A stretch of 5,195 nt of DNA, taken from positions 1-5,195 of the forward strand of contig JAUWMJ010000269.1 of the NCBI GenBank assembly GCA_030613225.1, given 5' to 3'. This DNA comes from Desulfobacterales bacterium (GTDB taxonomy: Bacteria > Desulfobacterota > Desulfobacteria > Desulfobacterales > JAUWMJ01). The notes under the pieces were generated by a model that did no database searches, had not been told where the DNA came from, and saw only the letters and a list, made by a program, of their open reading frames with translations. Position 1 is the stretch's first letter. Every line of letters starts with the position of its first letter. Shown here piece by piece: positions 1-5,195 of the stretch. The position numbers and the translations under genes were made by a program.

Positions 1-717
1 AAATCAGTATCTTTTGCCCCTCTTGATTTGTTTTGTGTTTTTGTTCTTGGCGGTGACGGAACATTTTTAAGCGCGGTTCGATGGATTGGTGACCAGGATA
101 TTCCGATCCTTGGAGTTAAATTTGGTGAGGTCGGTTTTTTGGCGGAAACAGTTGAAGAAAACCTTTTTTCTGTAGCCGAATCGATTTTAAATAATGACTT
201 TACCACAAAACCCAGAATGCGGCTTCTTGTGAGCGTTTTCAGGTCAGGGCAAAAAGTTGCCGAAGAAACAGTACTTAACGATGTTGTCGTAAACAAAGGG
301 GCACTGGCCAGGCTTGCACATATAAAAACATATATCGATGATCACTATCTGACTACTTACCGGGCGGACGGCCTTATTGTAGCAACTCCAACCGGTTCAA
401 CCGCATATTCGCTGGCTGCCGGTGGGCCTGTTGTGCACCCTTTAGTCCCAGGAATTGTAATGACGCCGATTTGTCCCTTTACACTTACGAACCGTCCTTT
501 GATCATTCCCGACTCAGCAACAATAACAATCAGGCTGGAAAAAAAACCTTCGGATATTATGCTGACTTTTGACGGCCAGGAAGGTCTCAAAATCAGTGAG
601 CAGGATACGGTTATTATCAAAAAGAGCCCGCGTCCCATCAGCATGATAACAATACCGGATCAGCATTATTTTGATGTTTTAAAAGCAAAGTTGCGATGGA
701 GCGGAGGACGTGTTTAA
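1..717 (+). CDS. nadK: NAD kinase, C-terminal part (5' end cut by window edge)
   Basis: This enzyme phosphorylates NAD to NADP in the cytoplasm, using ATP or polyphosphate. The reading frame is open to base 1, so the gene enters from the left. The first roughly 50-60 residues are missing, judged against a usual family length near 290; 238 codons are visible. Conserved family signatures appear in order. GGDGT (bases 49-63) is the nucleotide-phosphate and catalytic loop. LNDVVVNKG lies mid-protein with its conserved Asn-Asp. [20 protein letters not shown] is the NAD-binding core. NRPLIIPDS and FDGQEG follow near the C-terminus, and the gene ends with TAA. A TTG at 28 could be read as a start, but it lies only seven codons before GGDGT and would remove the N-terminal lobe, so it is not the true start. 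The usual GVN.G turn before GFL reads [10 protein letters not shown] here, a small deviation. The family assignment is firm. Confidence 0.96.
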   Translation, partial: KSVSFAPLDLFCVFVLGGDGTFLSAVRWIGDQDIPILGVKFGEVGFLAETVEENLFSVAESILNNDFTTKPRMRLLVSVFRSGQKVAEETVLNDVVVNKGALARLAHIKTYIDDHYLTTYRADGLIVATPTGSTAYSLAAGGPVVHPLVPGIVMTPICPFTLTNRPLIIPDSATITIRLEKKPSDIMLTFDGQEGLKISEQDTVIIKKSPRPISMITIPDQHYFDVLKAKLRWSGGRV

Positions 718-774
718 ATATAGTCCTTATAAAGAATTGCAAACTAAAATTCACTTGTCCTGTTTGACGGACGG

Positions 775-783
775 AAAGGAGAT
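775..783 (+). promoter_or_regulatory. Strong ribosome binding site for the lsrF-type gene
   Basis: AAAGGAGAT is a near-perfect Shine-Dalgarno sequence. It sits a few bases upstream of the ATG at 789, which fixes that start over the in-frame ATGs at 807 and 894. It lies in the 71-bp gap after nadK. No clear promoter was found in that gap: a TTGACG at 764-769 is too close to the start codon to act as a -35 box. Confidence 0.8.
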
Positions 784-788
784 AAAAA

Positions 789-1676
789 ATGCCGGGTGTA
801 GATCAAATGAAAGAGGGAAAGAAGTATTATACGGATACCCCTCAGAAGACTGAAGGATTTTTTCTCAAGGGATCAAATTCTCTTGATTGGGGGATGAAGA
901 ACAGGCTCGCCCGTATCTTCAATTCTGAGACCGGCCGTACAGTCATGCTGGCTGTTGACCATGGCTATTTCCAAGGGCCTACAACCGGTTTGGAGCGTAT
1001 TGATATCAACATTCTTCCTCTTGTTCCTTATGCAGACACACTTATGCTTACAAGAGGAATACTTAGAAGCATTGTTCCGCCATCAACTACGAAGCCTATT
1101 GTTCTTCGTGTTTCAGGTGGTACAAGCATACTCAGCGAACTTTCCAATGAAGAAATCGCTGTGGACATTGAGGAGTCCATACGTCTCAATGTATGCGCCA
1201 TGGCTGTGCAAGTATTCATTGGTGGGGAATATGAAAGGCAGTCTATAATAAATATGACAAAAATGGTAGACATTGGAAACCGCTATGGCATCCCAACCCT
1301 TGCAGTAACGGCCGTGGGCACTGATATGGCGCGTGATGCCAGGTATTTCAGACTTGCCACTAGGATCTGTGCTGAACTGGGAGCACATTACATTAAATCA
1401 TATTATATTGAAGACGGTTTCGAGACCGTCACTGCCTCGTGTCCTGTCCCCATTGTTATGGCCGGAGGCAAAAAGCTCCCTGAACTTGATGCTTTGACGA
1501 TGGCCTATAATGCCATACAGCAAGGAGCAAGTGGAGTCGACATGGGGAGAAATATTTTCCAATCCGACTCTCCTGTTTCCATGCTCCAGGCGGTGAGGGC
1601 TGTGGTGCACAATAATGAAACACCCCAAAAGGCTTTAGACCTTTACAATACCTTAAAAAATCAGGAACCTGCATAG
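789..1676 (+). CDS. lsrF: LsrF-type class I aldolase / thiolase (3-hydroxy-5-phosphonooxypentane-2,4-dione thiolase homologue)
   Basis: In E. coli, LsrF ends autoinducer-2 breakdown by transferring an acetyl group from a phosphorylated pentanedione to CoA, giving DHAP and acetyl-CoA. This 295-residue protein matches remembered E. coli LsrF (about 291 aa) along its whole length. Shared blocks are PQK...F.LKG near residues 18-28, LDWGM (32-36), [18 protein letters not shown] (57-74), [21 protein letters not shown] (225-232) and [15 protein letters not shown] (246-260). The family is a TIM-barrel Schiff-base aldolase. Lys203, in HYIKSYY, falls at the same number as the catalytic lysine of E. coli LsrF, and Asp57 and His58 are present. 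The strong upstream ribosome binding site and the alignment from the N-terminus support the chosen start. No lsrK, lsrR, lsrG or transporter gene flanks it; the neighbours are nadK and an aldolase/dehydrogenase fusion. The family call is firm. The AI-2 role is doubtful, and another sugar-phosphate or diketone substrate is possible. Confidence 0.9.
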   Translation: MPGVDQMKEGKKYYTDTPQKTEGFFLKGSNSLDWGMKNRLARIFNSETGRTVMLAVDHGYFQGPTTGLERIDINILPLVPYADTLMLTRGILRSIVPPSTTKPIVLRVSGGTSILSELSNEEIAVDIEESIRLNVCAMAVQVFIGGEYERQSIINMTKMVDIGNRYGIPTLAVTAVGTDMARDARYFRLATRICAELGAHYIKSYYIEDGFETVTASCPVPIVMAGGKKLPELDALTMAYNAIQQGASGVDMGRNIFQSDSPVSMLQAVRAVVHNNETPQKALDLYNTLKNQEPA

Positions 1677-1687
1677 AAAAAGGTAAC

Positions 1688-1706
1688 CGTTCAAAGGTTC
1701 AGGGTT
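1688..1706 (+). repeat. Left arm of exact 19-bp inverted repeat (partner 1932-1950)
   Basis: CGTTCAAAGGTTCAGGGTT at 1688-1706 is exactly the reverse complement of 1932-1950. The arms enclose 225 bp that carry the inner hairpin and palindrome. Confidence 0.9.
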
Positions 1707-1735
1707 CAACGTTTAAGGTTATGGACAAGGACAAT

Positions 1736-1754
1736 GTAACCGTTCACGGGTTCA
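1736..1754 (+). repeat. Left arm of second inverted repeat, 18 of 19 matches (partner 1952-1970)
   Basis: GTAACCGTTCACGGGTTCA at 1736-1754 matches the reverse complement of 1952-1970 except at one position. On the right side the two partner sequences lie next to each other in the order 1932-1950 then 1952-1970. On the left the same two modules appear separately, with the 1736 copy inside the 1688 copy. The copies have therefore been rearranged relative to a simple palindrome. Confidence 0.88.
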
Positions 1755-1765
1755 GAGGTTGCCCT

Positions 1766-1791
1766 CGTTCCCATGCTTCGATGTGGGAACG
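1766..1791. repeat. Hairpin with perfect 8-bp arms (CGTTCCCA / TGGGAACG)
   Basis: CGTTCCCA at 1766-1773 pairs with TGGGAACG at 1784-1791 across a 10-base spacer; two wobble pairs could lengthen the stem. Hairpins with CGTTCCCA-type arms are, from memory, common dispersed intergenic repeats in proteobacteria. No T-run follows on either strand, so a standard intrinsic terminator is unlikely. Confidence 0.8.
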
Positions 1792-1796
1792 TACAT

Positions 1797-1814
1797 CCGG
1801 CGCTTAAGCGCCGG
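1797..1814. repeat. Perfect 18-bp palindrome CCGGCGCTTAAGCGCCGG
   Basis: The sequence is fully self-complementary around a central TTAA, with GC-rich flanks. It begins five bases after the preceding hairpin. As DNA it could be a dimeric protein site; as RNA it could fold only with a strained short loop. It is part of the intergenic cassette, and no T-tract follows. Confidence 0.85.
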
Positions 1815-1889
1815 CATATGAGCGACCTGTGACCAGAGACCGATACAGCAATAGGTATTTATAAAGAGGGACATTTTTCAGGTTCTTAG

Positions 1890-1906
1890 ACACCGGCAGA
1901 CGGTGT
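1890..1906. repeat. Small hairpin ACACCG-GCAGA-CGGTGT
   Basis: Six perfect base pairs (1890-1895 with 1901-1906) close a five-base loop near the right end of the cassette. It is modest by itself and listed because it sits among other paired structures. Confidence 0.55.
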
Positions 1907-1981
1907 TGAGCGCCGAAATGAATGGAAAGGCAACCCTGAACCTTTGAACGTTGAACCCGTGAACGTTTACAAAAAAACAAT

Positions 1982-1985
1982 AGGA
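1982..1985 (+). promoter_or_regulatory. AGGA ribosome binding site supporting a GTG start
   Basis: AGGA lies eight bases upstream of the GTG at 1994. An in-frame TGA at 1988-1990 means no earlier start is possible for the fusion gene, so this short site decides for the GTG codon. It lies just outside the repeat cassette. Confidence 0.6.
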
Positions 1986-1993
1986 TCTGAACT

Positions 1994-4105
1994 GTGGTAA
2001 GTGCCTTTAAAGAAACTGATGCCAAGGGGTTTATCGAACATTATCCCGACATTTCCGAAGAATTAGCACTTCGGATTTACACTTCTCGCCTGATTGGCAG
2101 GAATCCTGATTTAGTACTTCATGGTGGTGGCAACACTTCGGTCAAATTAAACCAAAAAAATATTTTTGAAGAAAACCAGGAAATCCTTTACGTCAAGGGG
2201 AGTGGAGTCGATCTGGCATCCATTAAACCGGGAGGGTTCTCCCGGTTGGATATCTCTTTTCTTCGAAAGCTCCGAAATCTGAATAGCCTCTCAGACGAAG
2301 AGATGGAAAACCAGCTCGAAATTCGAAAGGTTGAATCGTCGTCGCCAAACCCCTCTGTTGAAGCGCTTCTCCACGCTTTTCTCCCACATAAATATATTGA
2401 CCATACTCACGCCGATAGCGTGCTTATTTTAACCAACTTAAAGCACGGAAGGTCTCTGATAAAAAAAGCTCTTGGGTCAAAAGTTGCTGTACTTCCTTAT
2501 ACCATGTCCGGTCTTCCTCTGGCAAAAGAGGTTGTTTCCCAATATGAAAAAGATACTGATATAGAGGCCATTGTCATTTTAAATCACGGGATTTTCACTT
2601 TTGGCGCGGGTGCCAGGACGTCCTATGAAAGAATGATTGATTATGTGAACAGAGCTGAATCGTTTATTAAAAAAGAACTGCGGGGTAAAGCTTTGATGAT
2701 CCCCCGCACCGATATTGCATCTTTTAAAAATATTAAAGCCGCAACCGCCCGAGTCGTTCAAACGGTGCGCGGTGTGTGCGCCCATCAAGCCTCTAATGGA
2801 AGCCTGCATCGATTTTACGTTGAAGTCCGAAATGAACCTGATTTGCTGAAAATTTCTCTTTCCAGGGAAGCTAAGACCATTTGCGCTTCAGGCGTTCTTA
2901 CCCCCGATCACGCAATTCGTACTAAAAACAAGATGGTATATATTGAGTCTGTTCCTGATAATGACAATGATCTTAAAGATATAATAAAGCGAAACGTGGA
3001 AAGCTTCAAGCAATATTATCATCACTATTTTCATAAGCAGCTGAAAGACAAAGGCCTTGATCGAAAAGAACTTGATCCTTATCCGCGTGTTTTCCTTATT
3101 GCAGGATTGGGATTGATTAGCCTCGGGTTTACCCGCAAAGATGCCCGAATAGCAGCTGATATCGCTGAGCATACAGTCCGTGCTAAACTCAATGCCGGCG
3201 TACTGGGTGAGTATATCCCTATTTCTGATTCCCATATTTTTGACATGGAATACTGGAACCTGCAGCAGAAGAAATTACGCTTATCCTCTTCCTCTCCCCT
3301 GCTCCAGGGACAGGTTGCTGTGATTACTGGTGGAGGTGGTGCAATTGGGTTCGGTATTGCTGATCGTTTGCTGGCCACCGGTGCCGTCGTGGTATTATCC
3401 GATATTGACGAACCCCGTTTGCAGAAAGTTCGATCAATCCTGATTGAAAAATACAGCGAAAGCCAGGTGGAGATTATCGCTTTCGACGTTACGGATTATC
3501 CTTCCGTGGAAAAGGCCTTTGATAAAATCAGCCGCAGACTCGGCGGCATCGATATTGTTATACCCAACGCGGGCATAGCTCATGTAGCGAAGATTGAAGA
3601 TCTTGACCCTGACAAACTCGATAAGGTCATTGCCGTCAATCTAAAGGGAACTTTCACCACCATAAAAGCCTCTATACCGGTTTTTAAAAGACAGGGAACA
3701 GGGGGAAATATCGTTGTGATCAGCTCAAAAAATGTTTTTGATCCGGGTGCTGCTTTCGGAGCCTATAGCGCTTCAAAAGCCGGCGCTCATCAAATCTCAA
3801 AAATTGCAGCGTTGGAACTTGCAGAACTTGGGGTCCGGGTCAATATGATCAATCCTGACGCTGTATTTGGAGATGAAGAAATATCTTCCAAACTTTGGGA
3901 TCTTATAGGGCCGGACAGAATGAAGTGTCGAGGGCTTGACTGCCATGGGTTAAAAGAGTACTATCGCAACAGAAATCTGCTGAAGGCGAGTGTACTGGCA
4001 GAGCATGTCGGCAATGCAGTTGTTTTTTTTGCCACTAACCAAACCCCAACTACCGGCGCATCACTCCCCGTGGACGGAGGAATTCCTGCAGCCTTCCCAC
4101 GGTGA
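1994..4105 (+). CDS. Bifunctional class II aldolase / short-chain dehydrogenase fusion
   Basis: This 703-residue cytoplasmic enzyme joins two catalytic domains. Residues about 20-260 form a class II (zinc) aldolase/adducin domain: GGGNTS (44-49) for phosphate binding, Glu123 as likely catalytic acid/base, and His137, His139 and His198 as metal ligands (DHTH and NHG). Residues about 265-430 form the linker region typical of these fusions, with TPDHAIRTK at 303-311. Residues about 438-703 form a Rossmann dehydrogenase: TGGGGAIG (445-452), Asp470 after the second strand favouring NAD over NADP, NAG (525-527), and the Asn549, Ser578, Tyr591, Lys595 tetrad. Length and order match the rhamnulose-1-phosphate aldolase/alcohol dehydrogenase family, in which an aldolase releases DHAP plus an aldehyde that the second domain oxidises. 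No rhamnose genes flank it, and YTSRLIGRNPDLVLHGGGNTS looks like a distinct subgroup, so the substrate is unknown. All catalytic residues are present, so it should be active. Confidence 0.92.
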   Translation: MVSAFKETDAKGFIEHYPDISEELALRIYTSRLIGRNPDLVLHGGGNTSVKLNQKNIFEENQEILYVKGSGVDLASIKPGGFSRLDISFLRKLRNLNSLSDEEMENQLEIRKVESSSPNPSVEALLHAFLPHKYIDHTHADSVLILTNLKHGRSLIKKALGSKVAVLPYTMSGLPLAKEVVSQYEKDTDIEAIVILNHGIFTFGAGARTSYERMIDYVNRAESFIKKELRGKALMIPRTDIASFKNIKAATARVVQTVRGVCAHQASNGSLHRFYVEVRNEPDLLKISLSREAKTICASGVLTPDHAIRTKNKMVYIESVPDNDNDLKDIIKRNVESFKQYYHHYFHKQLKDKGLDRKELDPYPRVFLIAGLGLISLGFTRKDARIAADIAEHTVRAKLNAGVLGEYIPISDSHIFDMEYWNLQQKKLRLSSSSPLLQGQVAVITGGGGAIGFGIADRLLATGAVVVLSDIDEPRLQKVRSILIEKYSESQVEIIAFDVTDYPSVEKAFDKISRRLGGIDIVIPNAGIAHVAKIEDLDPDKLDKVIAVNLKGTFTTIKASIPVFKRQGTGGNIVVISSKNVFDPGAAFGAYSASKAGAHQISKIAALELAELGVRVNMINPDAVFGDEEISSKLWDLIGPDRMKCRGLDCHGLKEYYRNRNLLKASVLAEHVGNAVVFFATNQTPTTGASLPVDGGIPAAFPR

Positions 4106-4119
4106 ATATGGTTGCAGCT

Positions 4120-4145
4120 ATGAATTCTTAAAAAGTCGAATTCAT
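4120..4145. terminator. AT-rich hairpin just after the fusion gene, possible weak terminator
   Basis: ATGAATTC at 4120-4127 pairs perfectly with GAATTCAT at 4138-4145 around a 10-base loop, beginning 15 bases after the stop codon. A T-rich stretch (TTTTAGGTTTT) follows a few bases later. The stem is AT-rich and the T-run is interrupted, so termination would be inefficient at best. Confidence 0.35.
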
Positions 4146-4148
4146 CAT

Positions 4149-4220
4149 GTTTTAGGTTTTAAGTTAATGTCATTGTCTATTTTATCAAACACTTAAACCT
4201 TAATACCTAAAACCTAAAAC
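4149..4220. repeat. Inverted repeat GTTTTAGGTTTTA with 13-bp arms
   Basis: GTTTTAGGTTTTA at 4149-4161 is the exact reverse complement of 4208-4220, separated by 46 bases. The stretch just inside the right arm (4192-4203, CTTAAACCTTAA) carries a related motif. The repeat fills much of the AT-rich 168-bp gap between the fusion gene and the exported protein gene. It may be a second kind of intergenic repeat or, as RNA, a long stem that separates the two transcription units. Confidence 0.7.
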
Positions 4221-4273
4221 GTTTCATAAAAGTGATTTTTTAACTTTTTACGAAATAATTAAACAGTAAAATT

Positions 4274-5152
4274 ATGAAAAAATTGTCTGCTTTCACAATA
4301 TTTCTTTCGTTTTTATTTGTCTGTTTTACCGCATATGGATTCTGTGCAAAAAACGAAAAGGCAATAGAATATAGGCAAAACGGCCATATTAACTGGACAA
4401 CTGGAATTGTTCAGGCAAAAGGTGTCGGAACTCCTTTAAAAAAGAGTTCCGGCAATGCATCTGTTTCAAGCATGAAAATCCTGTCGGATTCAAAGAATAA
4501 CGCCAGGCACAACATGCTGAAAATTATAAAAGGTGTCAGGATCAATTCAGTAAAAAAAGCAGGAAATTATGCAACAATAAATGAATCAGTCGCAAAAAAA
4601 CTCGAAGAGATAATTTACAAGGCCCGTGAAAATGAGAAAATGAGAAAATATATGTCAGATGGAACCGTTGAGGTTTATTTGCAATTGAGTTTGTATGGAG
4701 GTTTTGCCCAGCTTTTTCTTCCCCAGGAAATAAAACAGATAGAATCGATTAAGCAGGTGGCCATCGGGGGAGGGAATTCTTCTTCGCAACCATCCAAGAC
4801 TTCCGATTTAAAAAATTACACCGGTCTGGTGGTTGATACCACGGGCATATCCGTAAATCCTGCCATGGCACCCAGGCTGCTGGATGAAGACGGCAAGGAG
4901 GTATATGGCGCAGCATTTGCCAGTCGGGAATTTGCTGTACAAAAAGGTATGAGCGGTTATTCAAAGGATTTTAAAACTGCAAAAACCAGTCCCAGGGTGG
5001 GAAACAATCCATTATCAGTCAAAGGGTTAAGAACCACAGGCCCTGGGAACTGCGATATTGTAATCAGTAACGCGGACGCTTCCAGCCTTCGAAACTCTTC
5101 CGAACATCTCGCATTTCTGAAAAACTGCCGGGTTATTATTGTTCTAAAGTAA
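4274..5152 (+). CDS. Exported two-domain protein, LPP20-like
   Basis: This 292-residue protein has a signal peptide: MKK, a hydrophobic core at residues 5-20, and likely cleavage near AYG or FCA (residues 20-25). The cysteines at 17 and 24 are not in a lipobox, so it is probably a soluble periplasmic or secreted protein rather than a lipoprotein. Residues about 33-155 resemble the LPP20 family: GxINWTTGIVQAKGVG, an ARxNML...I.GVRI helix, then VEVYLQLSLYGG and FLP. A Ser/Gly-rich linker (163-180) leads to a second domain, starting YTGLVVDTTG and including DEDGKEVYG and CRVIIVLK at the end. Its two cysteines, 260 and 285, could form a disulfide. Function is unknown; LPP20-type proteins are envelope-associated. 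An in-frame TAA at 4256 leaves ATG 4274 as the only good start. No Shine-Dalgarno is visible upstream, only AT-rich sequence. No functional link to the upstream enzymes is seen. Confidence 0.8.
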   Translation: MKKLSAFTIFLSFLFVCFTAYGFCAKNEKAIEYRQNGHINWTTGIVQAKGVGTPLKKSSGNASVSSMKILSDSKNNARHNMLKIIKGVRINSVKKAGNYATINESVAKKLEEIIYKARENEKMRKYMSDGTVEVYLQLSLYGGFAQLFLPQEIKQIESIKQVAIGGGNSSSQPSKTSDLKNYTGLVVDTTGISVNPAMAPRLLDEDGKEVYGAAFASREFAVQKGMSGYSKDFKTAKTSPRVGNNPLSVKGLRTTGPGNCDIVISNADASSLRNSSEHLAFLKNCRVIIVLK

Positions 5153-5195
5153 ACCTGCAACGCAACGAGACCCGCCTGTACTGGACTCATCAGAT

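Larger units (their letters stand above)
1683..1970. repeat. Intergenic inverted-repeat cassette built from GGTTCA units
   Basis: Most of the 317-bp gap between the lsrF-type gene and the fusion gene is this cassette. Its outer parts consist of degenerate GGTTCA / GTTCAA units, oriented one way on the left (1683-1763) and the other way on the right (1929-1970). Two pairs of inverted arms are listed separately. The inner ends are GGTTGCC (1757-1763) and GGCAACC (1929-1935). Between them lie a hairpin, an 18-bp palindrome and a small hairpin. No transposase or clear target duplication was seen. The arrangement resembles a small non-autonomous element or a dispersed intergenic repeat that has expanded by slippage. 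It could affect mRNA folding or stability between the two genes. Confidence 0.7.

Noticed and set aside
28..717. NAD kinase read as a complete gene from TTG at 28
   Set aside because: The frame is open to base 1 and the start would fall seven codons before GGDGT, deleting a conserved part of the fold; the gene is simply cut by the window edge.
955..1388. Alternative-frame open frames within the lsrF-type gene, both strands
   Set aside because: They overlap conserved LsrF blocks in other frames and contain no recognised motif.
1766..1814. Intrinsic terminator for the lsrF-type gene
   Set aside because: Strong pairing is present, but no T-tract follows on either strand.
1804..2025. Minus-strand 73-codon reading frame as a real gene
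   Set aside because: It runs through the inverted-repeat arms and the palindrome and overlaps the start of the fusion gene; it is better explained as repeat sequence.
2888..3378. Long minus-strand open frames of 115 and 99 codons inside the fusion gene
   Set aside because: They lie opposite well-conserved coding sequence of the linker and Rossmann domains and show no recognisable protein features.
3990..4196. 68-codon + strand frame overlapping the end of the fusion gene and the following gap
   Set aside because: It starts inside the conserved dehydrogenase C-terminus and runs into the inverted repeats; no protein features are seen.
4232..4259. Possible promoter (GTGATT, then AATAAT) for the exported protein gene
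   Set aside because: The -35 match is poor and the AT-rich background makes a -10 match expected by chance; the predicted start site would leave almost no leader.

Overview
The window holds four protein genes, all on the + strand, in a moderately AT-rich genome. The first is the C-terminal part of an NAD kinase cut by the left edge. Next come an LsrF-type aldolase/thiolase and a large class II aldolase / short-chain dehydrogenase fusion. The last is an exported two-domain protein that resembles the LPP20 family. No RNA gene, transposase, CRISPR array or phage gene was seen. The protein styles and the GTTCA-rich intergenic repeats suggest a Gram-negative bacterium, most likely a sulfate-reducer-type deltaproteobacterium (Desulfobacterota). 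That is inference from recognition, not a database match.

Layout: 1-717 is nadK, lacking its N-terminus. A 71-bp gap ends in a strong ribosome binding site for lsrF at 789-1676. The 317-bp gap at 1677-1993 holds no convincing gene. It is filled by an inverted-repeat cassette: outer arms of degenerate GGTTCA units, an inner hairpin with 8-bp arms, a perfect 18-bp palindrome and a 6-bp hairpin. The fusion enzyme follows at 1994-4105 from a GTG start. The AT-rich 168-bp gap at 4106-4273 holds two further inverted repeats. The exported protein occupies 4274-5152. Nothing was recognised in the final 43 bases (5153-5195).

Biology: the aldolase/thiolase and the fusion enzyme both belong to families that cleave or oxidise small phosphorylated sugars. 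They are consecutive and co-oriented, so a shared carbon-salvage route is plausible, but the repeat-filled gap makes co-transcription uncertain. No lsr kinase, regulator, transporter or LsrG gene is visible, so the LsrF homologue probably does not work in autoinducer-2 turnover here, unless those genes lie elsewhere. The NAD kinase and the exported protein have no obvious functional tie to these two enzymes.
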